A model generated the notes under the pieces. That model was not told the DNA's origin and ran no database searches. It saw nothing but the letters and a program-made list of their open reading frames with translations. From NCBI GenBank assembly GCA_017745235.1, contig JAGHZU010000004.1, positions 124,001 to 188,000 on the forward strand: a DNA stretch of 64,000 nucleotides, written 5' to 3'. Shown here piece after piece: positions 34,420 through 43,159 of the stretch (position 1 is the first letter of the stretch; each line of letters opens with the position of its first letter). Both the position numbers and the translations under genes were made by a program. Origin of the DNA: Caulobacter sp. (GTDB lineage: Bacteria > Pseudomonadota > Alphaproteobacteria > Caulobacterales > Caulobacteraceae).

Positions 34420-34457
34420 CGGCGAGGCGCGCCGGGAGCGGACGATCCTGAAAGGGA

Positions 34458-34838
34458 TCAGGCGGCCAGCCGCCGCCATACCTGACGATCGGCTTCCAGA
34501 TTGTTCAGGGCCCCGGCTTTCTGGCGTTCGTACAGCGACCCCATGATTTCGAAGCTGAGCTGGGCGTAGCGCACCTGCACGTGGTCGACGAGACAGCCCC
34601 GCGACGGCGCGATGAACAGCGCGGCGTTGACCTCCGGCGCCTTGGCGATGATCAGCGCGGCCAGGCGCTGGGCCTTCTCAAGGTTCTTCCGGTGCAGCAG
34701 CGGCTCGGCCGCATACAGCTCCTGCCCCAGCTTGCTGACATAGCTCAACGACAGCTTGGCGAACCGATCCGCCGTGATCGGCGGGGTCAGTTCAGCGGCG
34801 TCGAGGCTGAGCATCACGTCGTTGAGCAAAAAGAGCAT
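34458..34838 (-). CDS. Hypothetical protein
   Basis: This 126-residue soluble, mainly helical protein is not recognised. Notable features are LNDVMLSLDAAELTPPITADRFAKLSLSYVSKLGQEL and ALFIAPSRGCLVDHVQVRYAQLSFEIMG. The ATG at 34838 has AAGG upstream. An in-frame ATG at 34907 would add 23 residues of uncharacteristic sequence. It is divergent from a hybrid histidine kinase, with about 240 bases between. A GTTAAC element sits in that gap. Confidence 0.6.
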   Translation of the reverse strand: MLFLLNDVMLSLDAAELTPPITADRFAKLSLSYVSKLGQELYAAEPLLHRKNLEKAQRLAALIIAKAPEVNAALFIAPSRGCLVDHVQVRYAQLSFEIMGSLYERQKAGALNNLEADRQVWRRLAA

Positions 34839-35076
34839 CGGGACCTTGTGGGGGTCTGGAAGCGGTGTCCGGAAGATGGAATCGGGTCCGCGAGGGACCT
34901 GCGTCATCCTGCCGCGCCGTGCTTTCGGTCCGGTTTAGGATCACGGTTAACGCCCCTCCGTTTGACCACCTGCGGTGGCGCTTGGGCCGCGCCTTCACAC
35001 CGCCCCGCGTCAACTCGCCCCAGCGCCGACCGATCGCCGTTCGGCTAAGGGCCTGTTCCAGGGGAATTTTTCACGA

Positions 35077-36882
35077 ATGACGCGGGCCAGGATCCTTCGC
35101 ACGATCGGTTTGACGACGCTGGTGGCGGGCGCCGCCCAGGTTGTCGACTACCTGGTCAACATCGTCCTCCTGCACGACCTGGCCGCCTATTCGCCCGTCT
35201 CGACGCTGGCCATCAGCGTGGTCGTGGCCTTGCCCCTGGCCTTCGTGCTGTTCGGCAAGCAGATGGACCTGACCGTGGCCAAGCGCGGGCTGACCGCCAC
35301 CCTGCAGGACCGCGAGGCGGCGATCACTGAAACCCGCGACGCCCTTTCCCGACTGCAGTCCAGCGAGACCCTGTATCGCCTGCTGGCCGACAACCTGTCG
35401 GACTCGCTGTCGCTGTGGGACGCCGACGGCCAGCGCCTCTACAGTTCGCCCTCGCTGGAAAAGCTGCTGGGCTACACGCTGAACGAATACATGACCCTGC
35501 CGATCGACCAGGGCATCCATCCCGAGGACTTCCCCCGCATCGCAGCAGTCGTCAAGGCGATGCAGCCCGGCGACGAGCCTCGCCCCGTGGAATACCGCCG
35601 CGCCCGCAAGGACGGAACCGAGGTCTGGCTGGAAAGCACCTATACCGTCCTGCGGCACGGGGGGCTGATCTCGGCCACGCGCGACATCACCCGGCGCAAG
35701 CACCTGGAACTGGAGTTGATGGCCGCCCTGGAACAGGCCCAGGCCGCCGCGGCGGCCAAGGCCGACTTCCTGGCCAACATGACGCACGAGCTGCGCACCC
35801 CGCTGAACGCCATCGTCGGCTTCTCGGAAGTGCTGCAACGTTCCGGCGACCTGTCGTCCCAGGACGCCCGCCACGTCGACCTCGTGCACGACGCCAGCCT
35901 GACCTTGCTCGAAGTGGTCAACGACGTGCTCGATTTTTCCCGGCTGGAAGCCGACGGCGTCGACCTGGACCCCCAACCCTTCGACCCGGCGGAACTGGCG
36001 CGTTCGGCTTGCGCCCTGGTCCAGCCCCAGGCCTCGGCCAAGGGCCTGCGCCTGGACCTGACGCTGGACGTCGCGCGCGGCCCGATGGTCGGCGACGCCC
36101 CGCGCCTGTCGCGCGTGCTGCTGAACTTCCTGTCCAACGCCATCAAGTTCACCGGCGAGGGTGCGGTGACCGTGCGGGTCACCCAGCCGGCGAGCGCCGG
36201 CGGCGCGGCCCTGCGCATCGAGGTGGCCGACAGCGGCATCGGCATCCCGACCGAGCAGATTGAAGGCGTGTTCGAACGCTTCGCCCAGGCCGACGCCGGC
36301 GTCTCGCGCCGGTTCGGCGGCACGGGCCTGGGCCTGGCGATCTCCAAGCGGATCATCGACAAGATGGACGGTGCGATCGGGGTCGAAAGCCGGGTTGGAC
36401 AGGGTTCGACCTTCTGGTTCGAACTCGCCCTGCCCCTGGCCGATCGCCTGGTGGAGACGGCCGCCCCCGAGCCCGTCCTCGCCGACGCCGAGACACCTCT
36501 GCGCCTCCTGCTGGTCGAGGACAACGCGGTGAATCGCGAGCTGATCCGCGCCATGCTGGCCCCGTTCGACATGGTCATCGACACCGCCCAGGACGGCGTG
36601 GAGGGCGTCGAGGCCGCCCGCCGCGCGCCGTACGACCTGATCCTGATGGACGTGCAGATGCCGGTGATGGACGGCCTGACCGCCACGCGGCGCATCCGGG
36701 CCTCTGAGACCGGCGAGCGCGCCCCGATCGTGGCGATGACGGCCAATGTCCTGCCCGATCAGATCGCCAAATGCCTCGATGCGGGCATGGACGACCACCT
36801 GGGCAAACCCGTCGACCTGCGTCGCCTGCTGGAAACCGTGTCCCGGTGGACGCAGCCCGGAACAACCGCCGAAGCGACGTAA
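35077..36882 (+). CDS. Hybrid sensor histidine kinase with PAS domain and receiver
   Basis: The 601-residue protein has two N-terminal membrane helices (about 8-32 and 42-60). A coiled stretch and a PAS domain follow (residues 95-210, ending in SATRDITRRKHLELELM). The HisKA acceptor is His237 (MTHELRTPLN). The HATPase has an N-box near 349-356 and GGTGLGLAIS. The C-terminal receiver has acceptor Asp525 (LILMDVQMPVMDG). It should relay phosphate to an Hpt or response regulator not encoded nearby. The ATG at 35077 places the first helix directly at the N-terminus. It is followed on the same strand by a 2OG-Fe oxygenase-like gene. Confidence 0.92.
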   Translation: MTRARILRTIGLTTLVAGAAQVVDYLVNIVLLHDLAAYSPVSTLAISVVVALPLAFVLFGKQMDLTVAKRGLTATLQDREAAITETRDALSRLQSSETLYRLLADNLSDSLSLWDADGQRLYSSPSLEKLLGYTLNEYMTLPIDQGIHPEDFPRIAAVVKAMQPGDEPRPVEYRRARKDGTEVWLESTYTVLRHGGLISATRDITRRKHLELELMAALEQAQAAAAAKADFLANMTHELRTPLNAIVGFSEVLQRSGDLSSQDARHVDLVHDASLTLLEVVNDVLDFSRLEADGVDLDPQPFDPAELARSACALVQPQASAKGLRLDLTLDVARGPMVGDAPRLSRVLLNFLSNAIKFTGEGAVTVRVTQPASAGGAALRIEVADSGIGIPTEQIEGVFERFAQADAGVSRRFGGTGLGLAISKRIIDKMDGAIGVESRVGQGSTFWFELALPLADRLVETAAPEPVLADAETPLRLLLVEDNAVNRELIRAMLAPFDMVIDTAQDGVEGVEAARRAPYDLILMDVQMPVMDGLTATRRIRASETGERAPIVAMTANVLPDQIAKCLDAGMDDHLGKPVDLRRLLETVSRWTQPGTTAEAT

Positions 36883-36949
36883 CGTAAGGCTTGGCTGGAC
36901 CGGCCCGCGGCCCCATCTGGTGGCCTTGTTTCGCTGGAGGCCGACGCGC

Positions 36950-37681
36950 TTGAGCTTTTCCGACATCGTCGCCGACCTGCGAGACCCCGGCTTCCACCAC
37001 GCCCTGCCCGAAGAAACCGACACGCTGCTGGATCCCCGGGCCCTGAAGGACTGGGACGCCTACGCCGATAGCTGGAACGACCTGGGACTGGATCGCTTCA
37101 TGGCCGACGGCGGCCGCTATCGCCGACGGCGGTTCGCGGCCTTCTCGGCGACCGCCGACGGCGTCGTCGAACGCAAGCCGCACCAGCCGCACTACCAGAG
37201 CCGCGACTACAACAGTCTCAACGGCGGCGTTCAGCGCTGGTTCGAGCCGATCACCCCGATGATCGCCGAGCACCCCCTCACCCAGGGATTGATCCGCCAG
37301 GGCGTAGCCCTCTTCCATCCGCTGACGCCGGACGCCCCGGCCGCCTGGCACGTGGAGGCCCACCAGTTCCGGATCGAGGCCGACGAGGGCCAATTGGGTC
37401 AGCCCACGCCCGAAGGCGCCCACCGCGACGGCGTGGACTGGGTGATCGTGATGCTGGTCGAGCGGCGCAACGTCGCCAGCGGCGTGACCGACATCTTCGC
37501 TCCGGATGGAACGCGCCTGGGCGCCTTCGTGCTGGAGCGCCCGAGAGACGCCGTATTCCTGGACGACCACCGGGTGCTTCACGGCGTGACCGCGATTCGA
37601 CCGCTCGAATCCGGAGCTCCGGCTCGTCGCGACGTTCTCGTGGTGACTTTCCGGCGCGAGGATCCCTCTTCCGGCGCGTGA
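36950..37681 (+). CDS. 2OG-Fe dioxygenase family protein (PF10014 type)
   Basis: The 243-residue cytoplasmic protein resembles the bacterial 2OG-Fe_Oxy_2 family (BsmA/IDO-like amino-acid hydroxylases). The iron ligands are visible as His-x-Asp in EGAHRDGVDW and a distal His in DHRVLHGVTAI. A conserved Arg near RRDVLVVTF is expected to hold 2-oxoglutarate. It may hydroxylate a free amino acid or a related small molecule, with the substrate unknown. The TTG at 36950 has GGAGG 9 bases upstream. The start is 67 bases after the hybrid kinase stop, so the two may be co-transcribed. Confidence 0.8.
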   Translation: MSFSDIVADLRDPGFHHALPEETDTLLDPRALKDWDAYADSWNDLGLDRFMADGGRYRRRRFAAFSATADGVVERKPHQPHYQSRDYNSLNGGVQRWFEPITPMIAEHPLTQGLIRQGVALFHPLTPDAPAAWHVEAHQFRIEADEGQLGQPTPEGAHRDGVDWVIVMLVERRNVASGVTDIFAPDGTRLGAFVLERPRDAVFLDDHRVLHGVTAIRPLESGAPARRDVLVVTFRREDPSSGA

Positions 37682-37784
37682 GGCCCGGCCACCCCAATCA
37701 GAGGTTGCCGCGACCGTTTGCCACACTCGTTCGCCGTCGCACCCCGTGCAACGGTCGGCCGGGCGCCATGAGTTGCACTTTGAG

Positions 37785-39725
37785 ATGATCGATCGAGAAC
37801 CATCGCCGAAGGGAGGCGACGCTTCCCAGACCAGCCGGGCGATGTTCTCAGCGACCATGGCCGACGCCGTCCCGATCCTGATCGGCTACCTGGACAGCGA
37901 GCAGCGATATCGCTTCGTCAACCGCGCCTACGAGGAGTGGTTCGGGCTGGAGCGCAGCGCGATCGAGGGCCGGACCCTGATCGAGGTTCTGGGCGAGACC
38001 GCCTACGAGAAGGTCAAGGACCACGTCCTGCGCGCCCTGGGCGGCGAGCGGCTGACCTTCCAAGGCGAAGTGCCCTATCGCGGCGTGGGCCGCCGCCACA
38101 TCGAAGCCCAGTACGTGCCCGATATCGCCCCCGATGGGACGGTGCTGGGCTACTATGTGCTGGTCACCGACATTTCCGACCGCAAGCGGGCCGAGGCCGA
38201 GGTGTCGCGCCTGCTGGTGCGCGAGCAGCGGCGGGCCCTGATGCTGGACCTGGGTCGCCGCCTGCGCGACGAGCCCGACCCGTACAAGATCATGAGCCAT
38301 GCCTGCGAAACCCTGGGCGAAAAGCTGGGCGCGCGGCAGGTGGGCTACGCCGAACTCGACTTCGCCGCCACCAAGGCCGACGTGGTGGGCGAATGGACCG
38401 CTCCCGGAGCTCCGTCGCTGCTGGGCCGCCAATTCCACCTGGATTCCTACGGTCCCGCCATGACCGACGAGATGCGGGCCGGCCGGCAGGTGGTGGTCGC
38501 CGACGTGCGCCTGGACCCGCGCACCCGCCGCTCGGCCGCCGCCGGCCTCTACGCCGAGCTCGACGTCGCTGCTTATGTCAGCGCGCCGCTGGTCAAGGCC
38601 GACCGCCTGGTGTCCTACCTCTACGTCGCCCAGAATGTTCCGCGCGACTGGAGCGGCGAGGAGATAGCCTTCATCGCCGACGTGGCCGAGCTGACCCGGG
38701 CCGCCGCCGAACGGGCGCGCTCCGACTCCGCCCTTCGCCAGGCCGAGGAAACCGAGCGCTTGCTGATCCGCGAGATCGACCACCGCGCCAAGAACGTGCT
38801 GGCCGTGGTGCAGTCCCTGGCCCAGCTGACGCCGTTCGAGAACAAGAAACAGTACGTGACCGCGCTTTCGGGCCGGATCGGCTCGCTGGCCCGCTCGCAC
38901 AGCCTTCTGTCCAGCAACCGCTGGAGCGGCGTGCGGCTGGACGCCCTGCTGCAGCAGGAGTTGGAACCCTATGGCGCCGAGCACGACAGCCGCCTCGTCA
39001 TCGACGGCCCGCAGGTGCTGATCCAGGCCGAGGCCGCCCAATCCCTGGGTCTGGTGGTCCATGAACTCGCCACCAACGCCAGCAAGTACGGCGCCCTGTC
39101 TGTCCAGGCCGGCTCGCTGGAAATCGGCTGGTCGTGGGAGGCCGAACGCCAACTGGTGCTGACCTGGCGCGAGAGCGGCGGCCCGCCGGTGACCTCGCCC
39201 AAGCGTCGGGGCTTCGGCTCCACCCTGATCGCCAACGCCGGCCGCCAAGTGGGTGCGGTGATCGATCAGGACTGGCGCCCGGAGGGCTTGGTCTGCCGTA
39301 TCAGCCTGGCTCGGGGCGCGACGCCGTATCTGGGCCAACCGCCCCGGCCCCAGGGCGAAAGCGCCCCCATCGAGGACGGCAAGGCCTTGCGCGACCAGCG
39401 GGTGCTGGTGGTCGAGGACGAGGCCTTGGTCGCCATGGAGCTGGCCCAGATCCTGACCGCCGCCGGCGCCCAGGTGATTGGTCCTACCGGCGACGTCGAC
39501 AACGCCCTGGCCCTGGTCGAGGCCGGCGGCATCGACCGCGCCCTGCTCGACATCAACCTGGCCGGCCGCATGGTCACCCCCGTGGCCGCGGCCCTCACGG
39601 TGCGCTCGATCCCGTTCGTCTACCTGACCGGATACCAGGAGCCCGACGTCGAAGGCGGCCTGGTGCTGCGCAAGCCCACCAGCCCGGCAGTGCTGCTGGG
39701 CGCGCTCGCCAACCAGATGGCGTGA
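37785..39725 (+). CDS. HWE/HisKA_2-type sensor kinase with PAS, GAF and receiver
   Basis: The 646-residue soluble protein has a PAS domain (residues 22-135, ending in LVTDISDRKRAEAEV) and a GAF-like domain (150-305). The HWE/HisKA_2 kinase core has acceptor His333 (EIDHRAKNVLAVVQSL) and ELATNASKYGALS. The C-terminal receiver has Asp589 (ALLDINLAGR). HWE kinases are abundant in alphaproteobacteria and often sense light or general stress. No conserved PAS cysteine for a LOV domain can be asserted. I chose the ATG at 37785. A GTG at 37746 is an alternative. Confidence 0.9.
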   Translation: MIDREPSPKGGDASQTSRAMFSATMADAVPILIGYLDSEQRYRFVNRAYEEWFGLERSAIEGRTLIEVLGETAYEKVKDHVLRALGGERLTFQGEVPYRGVGRRHIEAQYVPDIAPDGTVLGYYVLVTDISDRKRAEAEVSRLLVREQRRALMLDLGRRLRDEPDPYKIMSHACETLGEKLGARQVGYAELDFAATKADVVGEWTAPGAPSLLGRQFHLDSYGPAMTDEMRAGRQVVVADVRLDPRTRRSAAAGLYAELDVAAYVSAPLVKADRLVSYLYVAQNVPRDWSGEEIAFIADVAELTRAAAERARSDSALRQAEETERLLIREIDHRAKNVLAVVQSLAQLTPFENKKQYVTALSGRIGSLARSHSLLSSNRWSGVRLDALLQQELEPYGAEHDSRLVIDGPQVLIQAEAAQSLGLVVHELATNASKYGALSVQAGSLEIGWSWEAERQLVLTWRESGGPPVTSPKRRGFGSTLIANAGRQVGAVIDQDWRPEGLVCRISLARGATPYLGQPPRPQGESAPIEDGKALRDQRVLVVEDEALVAMELAQILTAAGAQVIGPTGDVDNALALVEAGGIDRALLDINLAGRMVTPVAAALTVRSIPFVYLTGYQEPDVEGGLVLRKPTSPAVLLGALANQMA

Positions 39726-39729
39726 GGGC

Positions 39730-40059
39730 TTACCCCTCCACCGCCTCGGTGAGGAAGTGGCGGCCTTCGCGATCCTCGATTTCCACCACCCAAACGTCGG
39801 GATCGATGCGAGCGGCGCGTTCGGCGTAAGCGTCCAGGTCAGGCTCGAACTCCGAACGCACCGGCTGCATCCAGACCCGCTCGCCGTCGCCGCGCGTGGC
39901 CTCGCTGAAAAGCTTGGCGGTCCCGGCCTTCCGGTCCACCACCTTGACCAGCACCGCCCCGGCCCGCGGGTCGCCCTTGCGCGCCACCATGGCGAAGGCC
40001 CCGCCCAGCTCCGCGCGGCGGATCAGCGCGCCGACCCAGATATCCGTGGAAAGAAGCAT
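39730..40059 (-). CDS. DUF1491 family protein
   Basis: The 109-residue protein matches the DUF1491 family of alphaproteobacteria. The start is LSTDIWVGALIRRAELGGAFAMVARKGDPRAGAVLVKV and the end is DPDVWVVEIEDREGRHFLTEAV. Function is unknown. It converges on the HWE kinase with only 4 bases between stops. Confidence 0.85.
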   Translation of the reverse strand: MLLSTDIWVGALIRRAELGGAFAMVARKGDPRAGAVLVKVVDRKAGTAKLFSEATRGDGERVWMQPVRSEFEPDLDAYAERAARIDPDVWVVEIEDREGRHFLTEAVEG

Positions 40060-40129
40060 CGCTAACTGAACCGCAACTTCGGCGCCCTAAGGCTGCCTGC
40101 TGAAAACCGCTCTCGCAGAATACGAGAAG

Positions 40130-41107
40130 ATGACGTCAAGAAGGACCCCCGAGCGCGTCAAGAGCGCGCGTCGAGGCTTGCCCTGGCGAGCCTTTCTACC
40201 CCGTTCGGATAGTATCCGAAGGGGAAAGGCTCTGTGGATCAAGACGGAATGGCCAGGGCTCTTCGCCGCGATCGCCGCGTTCGGCGCGTCCTGCCAGGCC
40301 CATGCCGCCACCACCGCCGCCGACCAGCTTTACGAACGCACGCTGATGACCTCGGCCGACGCGCGGTGCCGCCTGTTCGCGCCGGCCGTAGGCTCGGCCC
40401 TGGACGCCGCTCGCGCCCAGGCGCGCGGCGCGACCCTGCGTTCGGGCGCGACCGAGGCCCAGGTCGCCTCGCTGGAGGCCCGCGCTCGCGCCAAGGCGGG
40501 TTCGGCTCCGTGCAACTCGCGCGACCTGGCCACCGCCGCCCAGCGCGTACGTCAGGCCTTCGACGGCTATTCCACCATGCTGCGGATGACCTATCCGGGC
40601 GACCGGGCCACCTGGCAGGCCGACCGATCGGTCTCGGCCACGATCCCCGTCTGGCGACTGTCGCAGCCTTCGGGGTTCGGGCGTGACCGGATGATGTTCG
40701 GCCTGTCGGGCCGGGCCAACCAGATGCTGGCCGTCGCCGCCTTCGCCGACGACGCCCGCCCCTACACCGCCCGCCTGGTGGTGCGCGACACCCTGCGCAC
40801 CCAGGGCCCCTACCTGAACGCCCGCAACGCCAGGGGCCTGGCCGCCAACGCCGCGCCGCGCAACGCCAGCCGGGTGTTCGGCGCCGAAACCCGCGAGACC
40901 GCCCCACCGACCTTACTGCCTACCGGATCCAAGGCCGGCCTGGCTTTCCGCTTTCCCAGCGAGGCGGTCGACGCCCTCAGCCGCCTCGACCCGCGCGAAG
41001 CCGCCACGATCGAGTTCGTCTTCACCTCGCGCACCGGAGTCGACCAGGTGCGCCGGGCCTATGTGGAAGTCGGGGATTTCGCGGCCGGGCGGGCGTTTCT
41101 GCGCTGA
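40130..41107 (+). CDS. Exported hypothetical protein
   Basis: Up to 325 residues. The hydrophobic segment LFAAIAAFGASCQAHAA (about residues 44-60) looks like a signal peptide ending in AHAA, after which the chain is mostly polar and Ala-rich with a late strand-rich region. No named domain is recognised. The start is uncertain. The ATG at 40130 gives an unusually long 40-residue basic leader. A non-standard CTG at 40232 has GGGGAAAGG just upstream and would start right at the signal peptide. A perfect 17-bp palindrome at 40204-40220 fits better as a control site than as coding sequence. Confidence 0.6.
   Translation: MTSRRTPERVKSARRGLPWRAFLPRSDSIRRGKALWIKTEWPGLFAAIAAFGASCQAHAATTAADQLYERTLMTSADARCRLFAPAVGSALDAARAQARGATLRSGATEAQVASLEARARAKAGSAPCNSRDLATAAQRVRQAFDGYSTMLRMTYPGDRATWQADRSVSATIPVWRLSQPSGFGRDRMMFGLSGRANQMLAVAAFADDARPYTARLVVRDTLRTQGPYLNARNARGLAANAAPRNASRVFGAETRETAPPTLLPTGSKAGLAFRFPSEAVDALSRLDPREAATIEFVFTSRTGVDQVRRAYVEVGDFAAGRAFLR
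40204..40220. promoter_or_regulatory. Perfect 17-bp palindrome, possible operator
   Basis: TTCGGATA-G-TATCCGAA is a perfect inverted repeat with a 1-base centre, typical of dimeric repressor sites. It lies directly before GGGGAAAGG, upstream of the exported protein's signal peptide. No second copy was noticed in the window. Confidence 0.4.
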
Positions 41108-41156
41108 TTGAAGCGCGCTGCGCACTCCTCCCCCAACAGAGGGAAGAATGCATCGA

Positions 41157-41177
41157 TCCGCCCCCTATGGGGGCGGA
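41157..41177. terminator. GC-rich hairpin within an intergenic repeat
   Basis: TCCGCCCCC pairs perfectly with GGGGGCGGA around TAT. It lies within a palindromic intergenic block (about 41118-41215, with CTCCCCC at the left and GGTGGGGGC at the right). The two flanking genes converge on it, so it probably ends transcription from both. Confidence 0.55.
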
Positions 41178-41232
41178 CAGGCGGCGTAGCCGCGAGGTGG
41201 GGGCAAGTGGGCGGGCGCCACGCCCATACCCT

Positions 41233-43044
41233 CTACCGCGGCGGGGCGAACTTGACGACGTTGGGCCCGAGTTCGGGCTCCGACTCCGGCATCGGCTCCA
41301 GCAGCGGAGCCTCCATCGGCTGGACCACGCGCAGCAACACTGGCATGCGCACGGACACGCTGGTCCCCGCGCCCAGGCGGCTTTCGATGTTCATCTCGCC
41401 GCCGTGCAGCTTGGCGAAGGCCCGGACCAGCGACAGCCCCAGGCCCGTCCCCTTGGCGCGCTGATCCACGCCCCCGGCCTGCTCGTAGGGCCGCCCGAGG
41501 CGTTCCAGATCCTCGGGGCTGATGCCCACACCGGTGTCGGCGACCACCAGCTCGAACTGGCCGTCGTGGCCGTCGACCGTGACTGTCACCTGGCCGCCGC
41601 GCGGGGTGAACTTCAGGGCGTTGGAGGCCAGGTTCAGCACGATCTGCTTGAGCGCCCGGCGGTCGGCGTCGACCTCCAGTTCGCCCGGCGGCAGGACCGC
41701 GCGCAACTGCACGCCCGCTGCGTCGGCCTGGACCCGCAGCAGGCGCATGGCGGCCGTCACCGCCTCGCGGGCGTCGAACTCGCCGCGCTGCAATTCGAAG
41801 CGCTCGGCCTCGATCTTGGACATGTCCAGCACGTCGTTGATCAAGTCCAGCAGGTGACCGCCGCTCTCGTGGATCAGCTCGGCGTACTCGCCGTAACGGT
41901 CGCTCAGGGGGCCAAACATCCGCGCGCGCATGATGTCGGAAAAGCCCATGATGGCGTTCAGCGGCGTGCGCAGTTCGTGGCTCATATTGGCCAGGAAGCG
42001 TGCGCGGCCGGCGGCCAGGCCCTCGGCTTCGGCCCGGGCCTGCTGCAGGGCCGTTTCGCGAGCCCGCTCCAGGGTGGCGTCGCGCATCACGCCGACCTGC
42101 AGGTCCGGCGCGACCTGGCGCAGCTCCAGGCAGACGGTGCGGGTGGGATCCAGCAGCGGGGCGAAGGTGACGCTGGCCTCGCCGTCGCGGAGGGCCGCGG
42201 CCATGGCCTCGCCAACGCGCTGGCGATCGCCCGCAACGGCCACGGCCACCAGCCCCTCGCGTTGCAGCAGCCCGCTCTCGATCCCGCGAGGCGGAGCCCC
42301 CCGCGCCGTGCGCACACGGCCGTTGGCGCCGATCACCAGCAGCAGCTGCGGCGCGCCGTCGACGAGGGTCTGGAGCGTGTTCAGTTCGCCGCTCTGGCGC
42401 TGATCGCGCTCGCCCGCCCGGCGGTGGACCAGGATCAGGCCGGCCGCGAGGCCAACGCCCGTGGTCGCCACCGACAACAGCCCCAGGATAAAAGCCAGCG
42501 GGCCGGTCGGGGCCGCCGGAGCCAGGCCCGACAGTTGGGTCAGGGCCGCCAGCGCGCCGCCGATCAGGGCCAGTGTCGCGCCCTCGGCCAGGCGTCGCGG
42601 CGAGGACAGGGTCGAGGCGGCCGCCACCGGGGCCAGGCACCAGGCGCTCATCGCGCCCGACACCCCGCCGGTCACCACCGCCGCCCCCGCGCCGCAGGTG
42701 GCCCACAGCACAAGAATCAGGGATTGCAGCCGTTCGTCGTCGCGATCGCCCACGGCCAGGGCCGCGATCGCCGGGACCGCGCCCGCCATCAGGGCCAGCC
42801 AGACGTGCAGGCCCACGGTCCCGGGCGTGAACGCAGCCGCGCCGGCCGCCAGAACCACCGCCGCCACCCAGCCCAGGCGCCACAGCCGCGCCGCGTCGAC
42901 CCCGCCCGCCGAAGCGGCGTGGCCAGGCCCGCGAGAGCCGGACTTCAAGGGTGCGCCGTCAATGGGCAAGGCCGAGAGAATCCCTCTGCGTTGTTCCTCG
43001 TCGTCAAAGCTTAACGCGAGCAGCCATGGCTCCCAAGGCCGCAC
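41233..43044 (-). CDS. divJ: Sensor histidine kinase DivJ (cell-cycle, stalked-pole type)
   Basis: The 603-residue kinase has five to six membrane helices between residues 55 and 206. A PAS-like region follows to about 325. The HisKA has acceptor His356 in MSHELRTPLNAIMGFSDIM, and the HATPase has VLNLASNALKF, ADTGVGI and GTGLGLSL. There is no receiver. The stretch around GFSDIMRARMFGPLSDRYGEYAELIHESGGHLLDLINDVLDMSKIEA, the multi-helix sensor and the length fit Caulobacter DivJ. DivJ sits at the stalked pole and phosphorylates DivK and PleD. The symbol rests on recognition, not a search. The start is a GTG at 43044 and is uncertain, because the first 40 residues are unusual. Confidence 0.82.
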   Translation of the reverse strand: MRPWEPWLLALSFDDEEQRRGILSALPIDGAPLKSGSRGPGHAASAGGVDAARLWRLGWVAAVVLAAGAAAFTPGTVGLHVWLALMAGAVPAIAALAVGDRDDERLQSLILVLWATCGAGAAVVTGGVSGAMSAWCLAPVAAASTLSSPRRLAEGATLALIGGALAALTQLSGLAPAAPTGPLAFILGLLSVATTGVGLAAGLILVHRRAGERDQRQSGELNTLQTLVDGAPQLLLVIGANGRVRTARGAPPRGIESGLLQREGLVAVAVAGDRQRVGEAMAAALRDGEASVTFAPLLDPTRTVCLELRQVAPDLQVGVMRDATLERARETALQQARAEAEGLAAGRARFLANMSHELRTPLNAIMGFSDIMRARMFGPLSDRYGEYAELIHESGGHLLDLINDVLDMSKIEAERFELQRGEFDAREAVTAAMRLLRVQADAAGVQLRAVLPPGELEVDADRRALKQIVLNLASNALKFTPRGGQVTVTVDGHDGQFELVVADTGVGISPEDLERLGRPYEQAGGVDQRAKGTGLGLSLVRAFAKLHGGEMNIESRLGAGTSVSVRMPVLLRVVQPMEAPLLEPMPESEPELGPNVVKFAPPR

Positions 43045-43159
43045 AATCGGCGCGCGATCGTTAACGCCCGAGCTTCTTGTGGACGGAAACGGTTTCGTAA
43101 GTCGGTTGGTTCAGGTTGCCCCTCTGGAAGTTACGGACAGAAGGTCCGGGAGTCTGTTC

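Noticed and set aside
34943..34960. CtrA box in the gap before the PAS hybrid kinase
   Set aside because: TTAG and TTAA are present, but the spacer is 8 rather than 7 bases.
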